DNA from: Cyclaneusma minus
Taxonomy: Eukaryota > Ascomycota > Leotiomycetes > Marthamycetales > Marthamycetaceae
Direction: 5' to 3'
Length of the DNA: 64,000 nt
Assembly: GCA_037179335.1 (NCBI GenBank)
Contig: JAKZHN010000038.1
Span: 248,001-312,000 of the forward strand
Shown here: piece after piece, positions 45,052-55,746 of the stretch
Numbering within the stretch: position 1 is the stretch's first letter
How the letters are laid out: every line of letters starts with the position of its first letter
The notes under the pieces: generated by a model
Seen by the model: the letters and a program-made list of their open reading frames with translations, nothing else
The model's database searches: none
Told to the model about the DNA's origin: nothing
Program-made: the position numbers and the translations under genes

Positions 45052-45982
45052 TCAACCAAACACCCCCCCAAACGGCGCACTCTCCCTCAAGTCCGCCACC
45101 AAATCATCCACATTTCCCAAGTACTCTCCCAGCATGACCTGTTTCTCCTCGCAGCTCCTAGTATTGCTGCTAAGGTCCGAGTTCTCACTGTAGTTACTGT
45201 CCCCGCTTCCCTTGCGTCGTGCAGAGGGAAGGCTGGGCGTTTCGGGCATCAGGTAGAAGTAGAGGAATTCGACAAGCTTGAGCTTCACTTCGCGCGTTGT
45301 GCTGCGGGATTTGAAGAGAGAGGTTATGGTGAGGAGGCCGTCGAGATTCTCGAAGACGCGCGTGTTGGCGGGTGCATTGAGGAGGGCGGTTACAAGGGTG
45401 AGGAGGGTGGTGGATTGGATGGCGGGGCAGTTGATGGGTTCGAGGAGGTCGAGGAGGTGCTGTATAGTGGCAAACGATATGTCAGTATATGGCGTGTTGG
45501 AGATGGAGATGGGAAGTAGGAAAATGGGAGATGAGATTGGAGGGACGAACGTTCATGTAGACTTCGCGCTCAAACATGCGCTTGCTGGGCGGGTGGAGCA
45601 TTAGAACTCCTTGGATAAGGTCGAGCGCGCGCAGGATCAGGAGGTCGTTTTGGCCATCGTTGCTTTTGCCCATCAACTTGTCCAAGCAATTGACCAGTCT
45701 CAGAGCCACGTTCCATTCAAAACCTTCCTGAAGCTTGAAGAACTCGCGGAAAGCCGGATCGTTGGGTAGTTCGGCGAGGGCTTTGTTGTTTGTCGGCGGG
45801 GGAGTGGCCATGGGAGTGGATTGGCCGCGGTTGTGACCTCGGCGGAATTCTGAGGCTGAGACGGCATTCTTGGAGAGACAGAGCTGAGCGAGGAGACCTT
45901 CGACTTGGCGGAGACCTTTGCGGATCTTGTCGTTGGAGTAGGAGGAGAGGTTGTCGAACGACAGGGAGAGGAGAGCTTCCAT
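45052..45982 (-). CDS. Cell division control protein 14, SIN component
   Basis: Orthologue type of fission-yeast cdc14 (not the phosphatase): partner of the Sid1 kinase in the septation initiation network at the spindle pole body. Exons are 45551-45982 and 45052-45459, with a 91-nt intron (45460-45550, GTTCGT..TATACAG); 279 aa. Signs are the start MEALLSLSFDNLSSYSNDKIRKGLRQVEGLLAQLCL, FREFFKLQEGFEWNVALRLV, DLLILRALDLIQGVLMLHPPSKRMF, then HLLDLLEPINC..IQSTTLLTLVTALLNAPANTRVFE after the intron, and the helix EVKLKLVEFLYFYLMPE near the C terminus. A GTTCGT donor is unusual but keeps the frame and family continuity. Confidence 0.92.
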
Positions 45983-47281
45983 TGCGGCGACTCAGTTCTC
46001 GTGTTTTGGAAATGCTTGGAATACGTCGGTGTCGCTGGCAGTATTATAGTATGTACCAGCTGTCCTCGTATAGGCGTGTGGGGCAATGATGCGCAGGGCT
46101 GACGGTGATGATGTCGGCCGAGTGTTTGCTTGGACGTCAATTTAGCTCGAGAGCAGAAGTAAACAAGGCCGAAGGAGTGACAAGAAAGAAGGCCGTTGCG
46201 AAATACAGCAGAGAAGAATGGAAGGCTTGGTCAACAAAAAATGCTCAAAGCATCAAGCTGCAGCCGGCTGACAGCGCTTCGATCTCAGATAGGCCGTGGA
46301 TGTTGTTCGATCGGCATGGCGCTAGGGTGGTTGGCGGGGCGACAGGGAAGCCCGGACCTGCTAGTGGCTAGTGCCCGGCGTCCCGGCCTCCGTGTTTAAA
46401 GCCGTTCGCGCTGTCGCACCCGAAGCTCGAAGCTTATGTTTTCAGCTGAAACATGTATCCTTTTCGCCTTGAAGCTCGTGACCTGTGGTGAAAATCATAA
46501 TAAAATCAGCAGCGAAAGGATTCTTTCGACTTGGGTAAAGGAGAGCTGGCTGTCGTTCATCCGATGACCGATTTAGCATCAGCATGGATCATGCAGATCA
46601 ATCAATTGAGCCACCACTGTTGACCTCCTCGTCGTCAAAGTACAGAAATAGCAGCTGAGGGTATGGTTTTCAGATGAAGCGCCACTCGACCAGTGCTACT
46701 TGCTCTATGCAGCTCGTATATACCCAAGTGCTCTACGACACTCCAGTCCCTCGCCGAGGATGTTGCAAGCTGAATCTTTATTCTGCATTCATTCTGCATT
46801 CATTCTGCAAGCTGTGATGCTGCCGGCCGGCGATCAACGTCTCACAGCCTTTGGCTGTACACCCTTACATATGTCAAGGAGGAACATGGCATCAAGTCTT
46901 TGTTCGGCGTTGAGTCCGGTCGGTCCGCCAGCCTTACCATGGAACCAAGCTTCAGCTCCAGTACCACGACTCCGGAAAGACTTATACATATAAAGTCAGC
47001 TTCTCGTCCTCCGCCCTGCCCCTCCAAACCCCGCCATTTAAAGCTGGAGATCAGTTGGCGCTCCACTCCACCTTAGATCTTGGCGAATTCTATTTAAACA
47101 TCTGGATACCCTTTCACGACCGTAGCGGACACCAGTCCTATATAGCTCACAATCGCATATACATCCGTCTGACATCAAGGCGACCGCCCAAACCACCGTT
47201 GCTGCCTGTCGTATCGGTCCCGCACGCACCAAAAGTCAAAGTCTCCACTTTTATCCGCCGCCAATACTTAAGTCTTCCACC
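45983..47281. promoter_or_regulatory. Divergent intergenic region, Cdc14/SIN (-) and GGPP synthase (+)
   Basis: 1.3 kb. An 11-bp tandem repeat (TTCTGCATTCA, 2.6 copies) lies at 46781-46809. TATA-like strings ACATATAAAG near 46985 and ATTTAAA near 47092 lie upstream of the GGPP synthase start. No gene seen. Confidence 0.5.
46781..46809. repeat. 11-bp tandem repeat (TTCTGCATTCA), 2.6 copies
   Basis: Exact tandem copies in the upstream region of the GGPP synthase gene. Too short to say more. Confidence 0.85.
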
Positions 47282-48575
47282 ATGGTGTCCGAAAGCCTCA
47301 TGTCCCCCAACGCCATTCCTCCACGAACCTCCTCCTCCGGCATCAGCTCTTTAAACCACATTCCCAGCAAGCCCGTCCTCCGCCCCGTCCCCGAAGGCGA
47401 CTGGATAGCCCAGCGCAGCCCACCACTTACCAGCAGCACCCCCACGATGCATTCCTCGCACTCCCACACATCCTCCCCCCCGCCCCCCGATCCCTCCCGC
47501 CCCGGCCGCAGCGACACGAGTTTCCAAGGCCGCAGCACCTGGTCGCCCTCCAAAGAAAAGATCCTCCTCGGGCCATTCGACTACCTCGAAGCGCACCCCG
47601 GCAAAGACATCCGCAGCCAAGCCATCAGCGCCTTCAACTCCCTCCTTTGCGTGCCCCCATCGTCCCTCGCCATAATCACCAAAGTGGTCGCCATGCTGCA
47701 CACCGCCTCTCTCCTCATCGACGACGTCGAAGACTCTTCTTTACTCCGCCGCGGTCTGCCAGTCGCACATAGCATATTCGGCACAGCGCAAACCATCAAT
47801 TCGGCGAATTATGTATATTTTTGCGCTTTGCAGGAACTTTTGAAATTGGAGAGTTCGGGGGAGGCGGTGAAAATTTATACAGAGGAATTGCTGAATCTGC
47901 ATCGCGGGCAGGGCATGGATTTGTTCTGGCGCGATACGCTGACGTGTCCGAGCGAAGACGACTATTTGGAGATGGTAGGGAACAAGACAGGAGGGTTGTT
48001 CAGGTTAGCTGTGAAGCTGATGCAGGTTGAGAGCAAATCGACTCTGTACGTCCTTTTCCTCTAATTTTACATTCCCTTCTCCCTTTTACGCGGCAATCGA
48101 AGGAAGAAAGGGTTCCAGGGAACAAGACAGCGGGATTGGTATACAGCCAACCTATTCTGTTACTAACAATCCCAACAGCGACTGCGTCCCCCTAGTAAAT
48201 CTAATCGGCATAATCTTCCAAATTCGCGACGATTACCTCAACCTCATGTCCCCCTCCTACACCACCAACAAAGGCCTCTGCGAAGACCTCACCGAGGGCA
48301 AATTCTCCTTCCCCATCATCCACAGCATCCGCTCCAACCCCTCCAACCTGCAGCTCCTCAACATCCTCAAGCAAAAACCTACCGAAGAAGAGGTGAAACG
48401 CTATGCTGTGAAATATATGGAAGACACGGGCTCTTTTGAATACTGTAGGAAAGTGTTGGCGGAGTTGTTGCAGAGGGCGAATAAGATGGTGGAACAGCTG
48501 GAGAAGGAGGGTGGTGAGGAGGGCGTGAGTAAGGGGGTGGGGATTAGGAGGATTTTGGAGGTTATGGGGATCTGA
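47282..48575 (+). CDS. Geranylgeranyl diphosphate synthase
   Basis: Makes C20 GGPP from FPP and IPP for protein prenylation, carotenoids and other terpenoids. The start is in a CACCATGG context. Exon 1 is 47282-48045, then a 133-nt intron (48046-48178, GTACGT, CTAAC branch, CAACAG); exon 2 is 48179-48575, giving 386 aa. The first Asp-rich motif is DDVED (147-151) in MLHTASLLIDDVEDSSLLRRG, the second DDYLN (272-276) in FQIRDDYLNL; NKTGGLFRLA and EGKFSFPIIHSI follow. The Ser/Pro-rich N-terminal extension of about 85 residues is longer than in the minimal enzyme. No other terpene gene is nearby, so this is likely the housekeeping copy. Confidence 0.95.
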
Positions 48576-48897
48576 TAATTTGATGCGGTATATGGGTTTA
48601 AAAGGAGGAGTGAAAATGAACTGCGAATGTGGATATAACATACGATATGGGCTTGGATGGAGTTATATGTGTTGGTGGCATTTTCAGGGTGAACTGGCTC
48701 TCCAAGAGAACATTTGGCAGCGAATAGGAAAACTTGTTGTTCATGGTCGGGAGCATTGAGCAAGGATCTGGGAAACAGAACGATGTAGCAGACCAATGCT
48801 ACTTTTTTTAAGTCAAATTTCCCCATGTCACTACTCACTCATAGACAAAATATCCACCTGCACCTGTATCAAACCAAACACATGTTTAGCACAAATG

Positions 48898-48980
48898 GCA
48901 ATGCCCTGAAACTCAGTTCGTTAAGGATGGTCATAAGAATCGTTAGGCCGAGTTGTGTGGGTTCGATTCTCTCCGATTGC
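48898..48980 (+). ncRNA. tRNA-like sequence, degenerate (tRNA pseudogene or SINE head)
   Basis: GGGTTCGATTC at 48959-48969 fits the Pol III B box and a T loop (TTCGATT); the flanking T stem pairs at 4 of 5 positions. GCAAT at 48898 pairs with ATTGC ending at 48980, as an acceptor stem 83 nt apart. CAGTTCGTTA near 48913 resembles a D loop. ATGGT/ATCGT can frame a 7-nt loop (CATAAGA), but it lacks the invariant U33. On the minus strand it reads RRESNP, a familiar antisense-tRNA artefact. Too imperfect to be called a working tRNA. Confidence 0.35.
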
Positions 48981-49162
48981 AAGAGGTAGTTCTGGCCTCA
49001 TCCACAACCCAGTGGATAAATCTGTATGGACCCTTGAAAGGGAACGAGCCAAAGCGTATACCAGTCGAGTAACTCAAAAAGAAAGGGGGTAGCCGTACGC
49101 CTCCGCAAGTAAAGTACGAAGTTGCGGTCGGAGCTTGGCACCAAGCGAACACTCAAAGAGAC

Positions 49163-49184
49163 TTTTTTTTGCATTTTTTTTTTT
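49163..49184 (+). terminator. Two T tracts, possible Pol III stop
   Basis: Eight Ts (49163-49170) and eleven Ts (49174-49184) lie about 180 bp after the B-box-like site. They could end a Pol III transcript starting at the tRNA-like head, or be the tail of a short retroelement. Confidence 0.3.
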
Positions 49185-49575
49185 GCACTCTATTAGCTGG
49201 CTAGCATACGGGGAGCACTGTCTACAAAAACGGACGCTCTGATAGCCAAGAATGAAAAGGGTAACTGGTTACTGAGCCATCGATCCCGTAACTTCGGATG
49301 TCCGAAGACGGGAGAAACTGGTCAGGAGTGACTTATAAGTGATTTCTGACTTTCTTCCCGTATGTTTATTCATCTGATCTCAGCAGTCGCTGAACCATCA
49401 TTCCATTATGTCCGTCATCATCATTCTAGTTTATCTAGTCGTATGTATGCTCGGATGAGTGTTTTTCTCGCCATCCCTCTAAGGACCGCTCAGGGGCTCA
49501 AATGTTCACCGCACTTAACCTCCCCTCAGCACCCTTCCCTCACCCCCTATCCTCACCTTCCACTTTCCTTTCACA

Positions 49576-50419
49576 TCAAGCAACAACCTTCCGCATAAAC
49601 ACTAAATCCACACCGCCCTCCCCTTCCTCATTCTTATACCCCTCCTTCATCCTCTCCCAAAGCTCATACCCCCTCCTCTGATACCACTCCATATTCACCA
49701 ACTTCGGCTTCTCCAGACCATGCTGCTTATACATTTCATCCAATCCCTCCATATGCGGATCCATAGTATCCAAAGCCAGAATCTTCGCATTCCATGGCTC
49801 TTTCGTTGCGACATCTTCGAGCAAGTCCATGGTGGCGCGACCTAGGCCGGAGGATTGGATCGCGCGAGAGACGTAGAGGGATGTTATCCAGTAGAGCGAG
49901 GATGGGCAGTCGAGATGTGGTGGTGCCCAGGGGTTGATGGGGTCGAGGGAGACGTGGCCGATGGGCGTGAATGATGCGTGAGAGGGTTCGCGGCTCCCGT
50001 TGTATAGAGAAATCGCGGTGTCGGTGAGAGGGAGGGCTTCGGCGGGGTATTTGGAGGTGTGCTGCTGGAGCCTGCCGACCGCGTCTGGGGAGGACGGGTC
50101 GAGGATCTGTGGGTGGTTGTGAGTCATCAATACTTTTCTTCTGATTCTTCTGATTTTCTAAGGGGAGGAAGGACACGTCGGGGTGGGGGGGAGAAAAGGT
50201 AGGGGGCTGTACAATCCAGTGCAAGCACATCTTGCCTTCTTTCTGCAGCTTCACCCATTTGCCCACTTGCTCGGATTTCCAGCCGCATGCGATTCGTTGG
50301 TGGTACATGCGCTCGGCATGGCTTGGGGAGTCGGGATCAAACGGTATGAACAGCACTTTGCTTTGGGCTGGCTTGGTGAGCACAGCTGCTGCGGGGTCGT
50401 TCTCTTTCATGGTGGTCAT
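49576..50419 (-). CDS. GNAT-family N-acetyltransferase
   Basis: Small acetyl-CoA-dependent acetyltransferase of unknown substrate. Exon 1 is 50213-50419 (MTTMKENDPAAAV...CLHWI), with a 106-nt intron (50107-50212, GTACAG..CCACAG); exon 2 is 49576-50106, giving 245 aa. GNAT signs are PIGHVSLDP (strand 4), SLYWITSLYVSRAIQSSGLGRATMDLLED (V-loop RxxGxG/A-like motif in SSGLGRA), ILALDTMD, and the C-terminal YQRRGYELWERMKEGY helix with VDLVFMRK strand. Fungal proteins of this layout are common near, but not tied to, metabolic genes. The start is the first in-frame ATG before the conserved SKVLFIPFDPDSPSHAERMYHQRIACGW block. Confidence 0.85.
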
Positions 50420-50912
50420 ATTGTTCGTCGAAGCCGTGAGATCTTGCGAGAGTGAAGCAATTGGAAGGACAATATTGGGTCTCTGAGACTTGAGAAATGG
50501 AAGAGAGAGGAAGAGAGGATGAGGCGGCCTACCTGGAATGAGCAACACCTACCTTGTCATATACAGGGCGCTCTGTATCTGAACGAGTCGGTCCTTGATG
50601 AGTCATTGGCTACCAATACCAACCAAATAGCGGACCTAACCATGTGGAAGGGACTTGGGGGCCGAAATGCGAGAGGTGAGGTGGAGTTGAAGTGGCCCAG
50701 CCATCTCGAATGTGCGATTCGACTGACCAACCAACGCCAAGTGCCAGACGGCGTTAGCACACGGATATGATTCGGACTTTAAAGTCACCTCAACGCCGGT
50801 GAATAAGAACTCCTGACTTTACTCCAGTCTCCAATCCGTGCTTCTCAGGACTCCGAAGTCGTCTTCACCATTGAGTGTCAAAGTTTACGCTTTCATCCCG
50901 CGATATCAACTT
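50420..50912. other. Intergenic, GNAT upstream region
   Basis: 493 bp between two minus-strand genes; GNAT promoter expected. No other feature seen. Confidence 0.4.
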
Positions 50913-51834
50913 TCATTTCCGAGTCATAACATAAGCAAAATACTCGAATCCTCCCCCACCACTTGGATCCCCCAACACCTTAACCTCCAACTCCCACAAC
51001 TCCGGCTTTTCAAGCAAAGGCTTGACGAAATGCGGTTGTCGAAATGTGATATAAAGCCATTGCCCTCCTTTCTTCAGTACTCTTGCGACCTGTTTCCTCT
51101 TTCATCAGCATATCCATATAATCTCCATCAAAACTACCTCATCCGCACCAAATTTGGTATGAATAGGGATAGGTCCATACGTACCTCAGTGACATACCTT
51201 CCCACGTTCTCCCTGACATCCTCAGGCGGATCCCATAAACTGCCATGATACATAGCATCCAGTGTGCCCTTGTCAATCGCCACATCCACACTCCCATCTC
51301 CCAACTTTATGTCTCGTACGTCCATGACTTCCCACTTCATCTCCTCTCCTTCCAACCCCTTGTACTTCTCGCTCATAGCCCGTATCACCACGGGCGAGAA
51401 ATCGACGCTCGTCTGATTCCTATATCCCAGCGCGTGCAAATCCGCCGTCAATGTCTGGATTCCACCCATTAGTTTCTAGTTCTCGTATGGTTGTCAATGA
51501 GCTCACATCCCCCCTCTGTCTCCCTCCCTCACTTTTCCCAAACACAGTGCCTTCCCCGAGAACCTAGGTATACTGGAGGCGTGGAGATAAAACTTACACT
51601 ATTGCCACACCCCAAATGTAGCACAAAACACTCACTTTCCGGCTGCGGCAGTTGAGATTCTAGAAAAGGCCGTATCTGGGCGAACGAGCGGTACCATTCG
51701 AAAGATCCTAGGACCGGCGCGGTGCCAGCTTCGCCATCTTCGCCGTCTTGAGCTGCATCGGTTTGGGCAGAGCTGTAGCGGGTGTCCCAGTAGTGAGGGT
51801 CGGAGAGCTCCTTGAGCTCGGCGCCGGACACCAT
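50913..51834 (-). CDS. METTL13/EEF1AKMT4-like class I methyltransferase
   Basis: SAM-dependent methyltransferase of the family whose characterised members methylate lysines of eEF1A. Exons are 51598-51834, 51185-51454 and 50913-51089, all in phase 0, with introns of 143 nt and 95 nt; 227 aa. Signs are the start ELKELSDPHYWDTRYSS, FEWYRSFAQIRPFL, motif I LHLGCGNS-T (across intron 1), GYRNQTSVDFSPVVIRAM, WEVMDVRDIKLGDGSVDVAIDKGTLDAMYHG and, after intron 2, VARVLKKGGQWLYITFRQPHF. The IDKGTLDA motif is diagnostic. The exact target in this fungus is unknown. Confidence 0.9.
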
Positions 51835-52965
51835 GTTGTATTGTTGATTGTTGGTGTCCGGTGGATTTTGAAGTGGAATATTGAGGTTGAGGTTGGACTG
51901 GTAGAGTGAGTGTGTGGTTAGTGAGAGGACTGGGCTCTGCGGAAGATGCTGGTACTGAGTAGGTGATTGTCCCACATTTCGTAAACTATGGAAGATGGAA
52001 GTAAGCAGTGTACAGAGAACTTTCGAAGAATCGCAGCCTCGCGAAGGTCGAAAGTTAAGGTGCAGCCTCGTCAAGTAATATGTGCTGGTGGTTACCACAG
52101 TCGTCTTTCTGGAACAACACTATCCTGGGAATTAGTTAGCCATTTCGGGACTGGTTCCCTGAGAGTATTCATGCCACACACCATTTCAGTGTTGCTGTCA
52201 ATCCAAGCATTTTCTTTTGTCGCACATCGAGCCCAGAGCCAAGGTGGTCCACGATCCTAGCGTTCCAACCCTGCCCCTTCAATGTTCAATGTCACTGTCC
52301 CTTCTACTAGGCCGAGGCTTCTAGCTTCTTGGCCTTTCCCAACTCTCAAGACGGTCAGAGATCGCTACACCATCTGGCATTATTTGCATAAACATCATCT
52401 TCCTCCACATGTCTGAGCACATCCACATTACAGTCATGCGGCAAAATTCTGAACCCCTGGCCCTGGCCCTGGCCCCTTTCAATGATTAGGAATATCTCCA
52501 ATGATTGGGAATATCTCCAGTGACGAAGAATATCAATAAGGATTAAGAACCTCGCGAAAGATTGAGAAAATTCACCGATATTAAGACTATCGTGAAAGAT
52601 GTTGAATATTTCATAGAACGAGGAGATCTCTCAACTGAAAACAATTCCCAGACACCAGACATCGGGAGCGAACAAACCACTTTTATTATGTAGTCCTTGG
52701 GTATGTTTTTTTGCCCCATGAAGACGCTGGCTGTGAGGCACTGAACACCGAGGCTGGACTAGAAGCTTGAGAAACTGTGACTGCTGGCCATTTCCTTGAC
52801 TCTCAAATCTGTACACCAGCCTCGTACACCCACCAGTCCCTGTAAACCGACCCTTTCGACGCCTTGTCAAAATCCTTTTTTCGAGATCCCAAAAAATTGC
52901 AGTGCCAGGCTGCTCGTAGTTACAAGCAATGGTATCATTGACATGAATCCAGTGTCATGTGCTGT
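51835..52965. other. Intergenic region with a dispersed repeat copy
   Basis: 1.1 kb. It holds the methyltransferase promoter, a TGGCCC run (52459-52476) and repeat copy 1 (listed separately). No gene seen. Confidence 0.5.
52473..52550 (+). repeat. Dispersed AT-rich repeat, copy 1
   Basis: Near-identical over about 75 bp to 57575-57651. Shared blocks are ATTAGGAATATCTCCAATGA, TTGGGAA and GAATATCAATAAGGATTA. Inside, AATGATTRGGAATATCTCC-type units repeat about every 19 bp, and looser units continue to about 52610. Confidence 0.75.
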
Positions 52966-54687
52966 CTAGACACCAGTGGTGTCAATGGCATCGCTGCCAG
53001 CCGTTTCTCCCTGCTCGCCAACCTTGGGTTCATCCTCCGCGCGACTATCAGCATCGACCATGACAGCATCTTCACCAGCTTGGTCGGGCTTAATCTCAGT
53101 TTCAGCCTCAGCCTTAACCTCGGCGTCCTTGATTCCGCTCTCTTCCTTCTCATCATCTTCTTTCTTAGCGGCCTCCTCCTTCTCTTTCCTTTCCTGCACC
53201 GCATCTCCCGCATCACTCCTCAACCTCTTACTATCTCCGTTTTCCAATCCGTCCTCAGGCGATTTCCTCTTCATCCTCAACCCCTGGCTAAGTATGCTAG
53301 CCTGTTCCCTATGCTCAAACTTCATCTCCTCACCCTCCGAATCCGACCCACTCTCATGTCCCTCCGCCCTCCTGCCCACCGCAGCCTCCACATCAATCCC
53401 ATGCATTCCATACCCCTGGGGCGTATGGCTCGCAACGCCTGTCGGATGGTGCTGCGGTCCCATATCCTCCATACCAATCTCATCCGGTCCCCTCGCATGC
53501 GGCACTTCCTCTTCCTCGCCCTCAGCATCGTTCTTGACACTCGGCAAATGCACCACAGGCACAACACCCGCTTTCTGCTCCTGCCTCAATAACTCACCCT
53601 GCGTCACGCCGCCTTCAGCTCTTAAGCTCATCACTTCGCGAATACCGGGGTCAGTGATGCCGTTGGTGACAGCTGAAGCAGTAGCGGACGAAATGCCGTT
53701 AACGGACACCGACACAGTTTCAATACTACCCACGCCGTGTGGACCTTCAATAGTCTCCGTGGATTCGGTCTTCACTTCGCGCTCAACAGAATCGCTGTGG
53801 TTCGAAAGAGCGCCGCGGGGAGTGTTGCTACCGGCGGAACTGGCAGCTTTGAGCCACGGAATGGGTGTGAGCAGAGCGCCGCCGAGCGATTCGTCGCTAC
53901 CAGGTAGACTCGCACGAGGGACGGAGGACATGTTGCCCCAGGATACGGACTCGGGGTCGGCTGGGTTGATGCCATTGGATAGGATGGAGGCGCTGGCGGG
54001 GTCTGGAATGGCAGGGGGGAGAGGGTAGGTGTTCGCGCCGGATGTGACGTGGACTACGCGGTCGAGGGCGTGCAGGTAGGAGGTGAGTGAGCGGTAGTGT
54101 TGGCGAGGGGCGAGAATGAGTTCGGTTAGGCGTTGTATGGTGTGTGGGGGGTATTCGCCGAAGTCGTTTCGTAGGGTTTGGGTGATGGAGTTGAGGAGGG
54201 TTAGGATTGCAGGTGGTAGAGCGGCGAGACCCCTGGGCTCTGCCACTTTGTTGTCGCCATCGATGGGAGGAGTGGTTTCTTTCTCGACAGAGATGGAGGA
54301 ATCGGTTCTGGTTTGGTTGGAGGAGGAATTGAGGGGTTCGGTGGATGCGACAGAGGGCGATCCGGGTTGCGATGGGGAGTGTGGAGGTGAGGAGGGCTTC
54401 TTGTGGGGTGCATCGGGGAGTTTTGGGATAGGGAATTCCTCGCTTACAATCTGATAAGCATTAGCTTTAGTATACAAGAAATGTATATGAGTGTAGCAGT
54501 CTAGCAAGGTAGCAAGGTCACGTACCTTCTCTAGCCTGGGGATGAGGCGCGAGAGTAAGCCTGGCCACTTTGCGCTGCGGGAGAGTCAACAATGCAAAAT
54601 GTGAGCTTCAGAGGAAAGAACGCACGAGTCCATGTCGCCACCGTTGGCGACGGTCTGGAGGACTTGATCGTCAGTATCGAGGTCCAT
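52966..54687 (-). CDS. Protein phosphatase 4 regulatory subunit R2 (PP4R2/Psy4-like)
   Basis: Regulatory subunit that targets PP4, in known systems for reversal of DNA-damage signalling (gamma-H2A) and centrosome roles. Exons are 54626-54687 (MDLDTDDQVLQTVANGGDMDS), 54526-54574 and 52966-54450, with introns of 51 nt and 75 nt; 531 aa. The N-terminal PP4R2 block WPGLLSRLIPRLEKIVSEEFPIP spans both splice sites. It continues with LPPAILTLLNSITQTLRNDFGEYPPHTIQRLTELILAP and YLHALDRVVHVTSG. The C half is disordered, very acidic, with KMKRKSP and KRLRSD basic patches. Plus-strand open frames here are shadows. Confidence 0.9.
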
Positions 54688-55746
54688 GGTGTGGAGTTGG
54701 TAGATTGTGGAGTTGGCTGGTCAATGGCGTTGACTGGAGCGGCGCGTGGCAGCGGCGATGATGCTGTGAGGCCGTCGCAGCCTTACGCGTGAAGATTGAG
54801 GCGCTTTCTAGACCTGCAGCCAGTGGTCTCGTGGTGACAATTCTTGTACGCTTAGGCAAGTTACTTCAATGTATTTGTCCTCAACTTATTCTGCTAGATT
54901 GATGTTGGCCGAGTAATGAGAAGCGTCACGGTGCTCTCTATCTGCGATGCACGAAGTCTGATGTTCGTGTTGGCGTCTCGTGTGACCCGTGCGTATATTA
55001 ATAGTAGCTTCCAAACCATGGTGTTGGCCTCGCTGGGCTGAACCGGGTCGCTGTCATGGCCCTCTGTACGCAATTTACTGGCGCTCTAACCTCCCAGCAT
55101 GAAAGCTCTCCTGTCGTCCGGGGCAGTCTTTTGATACTAAAGTTTGCTCGCGCGGTCCAGCCAGATGGTCCAAGTCCGCTGCTCCGGCCCTCAGCCTATG
55201 TTGAGGCCTAATTGCTCCCTCCAAATCCCTGTGGTGGCTGTGTGCTGTCAAGCCTGAGAGTTGGTGAGACCCTTGCCGGCCGCACGCCCCCAAGACGTGT
55301 CGCAGAAGACTCCACACTCCATCCTCGAGAACATCGACGTCCACACCTGTCAACAACAGTAATAACACCCAAGCCACCCCCGATCCCCCGCCTCGGTCGA
55401 ATACCTCGTCTTCGTCGTCCGCTCGCTATCCTCCGTCGTCACCGCTTGCTGGTCCTGCTGTCGACTCCAAGGCCAGCCACCGAAATCCCCTGCCGTCTCC
55501 GAACTGCAACGTCCTTGGTGTTTCAGCACCGCTCTCTCAACTTCTGCCTGCTAAAGATTAATTCCGTCGCCGGCTCCTCCGAACCCTCGAACCTCGCCGC
55601 TGCCACCTTCACCGACCAATTCCTGCCATCCGCGACACCTGCTCCACCAATCTCAGACGAACCACTCTTGCCGTCCTCCAAGCCTGCCTAGTCTCCACAC
55701 CCAAGGAGCGCGCAATCAACCGCACGATTGCCCTTTCGCTCCGCAG
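54688..55746. promoter_or_regulatory. Divergent intergenic region and probable 5' exon of the UPF0658 gene
   Basis: 1.06 kb between PP4R2 (-) and the UPF0658 gene (+). The missing start of the latter probably lies here; ATGGCCCTCT with a following GTACGC donor at about 55056-55071 is a candidate that would keep frame. The plus-strand frame 55212-55691 is Arg/Pro/Ser-rich and unrecognised. Confidence 0.4.

Larger units (their letters stand above)
48576..49575. other. Convergent intergenic region with a tRNA-like element
   Basis: 1 kb between GGPP synthase (+) and the GNAT gene (-). It contains the tRNA-like sequence and T tracts listed separately. Nothing else seen. Confidence 0.5.

Noticed and set aside
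47282..48575. Terpenoid biosynthetic cluster around GGPP synthase
   Set aside because: No cyclase, P450 or prenyltransferase on either side; neighbours are cell-cycle, acetyltransferase and housekeeping genes.
52957..54028. Long plus-strand Ser-rich frames of 211 and 350 codons
   Set aside because: Shadows of the acidic C half of the PP4R2 gene on the minus strand, whose frame carries family motifs and spliced 5' exons.
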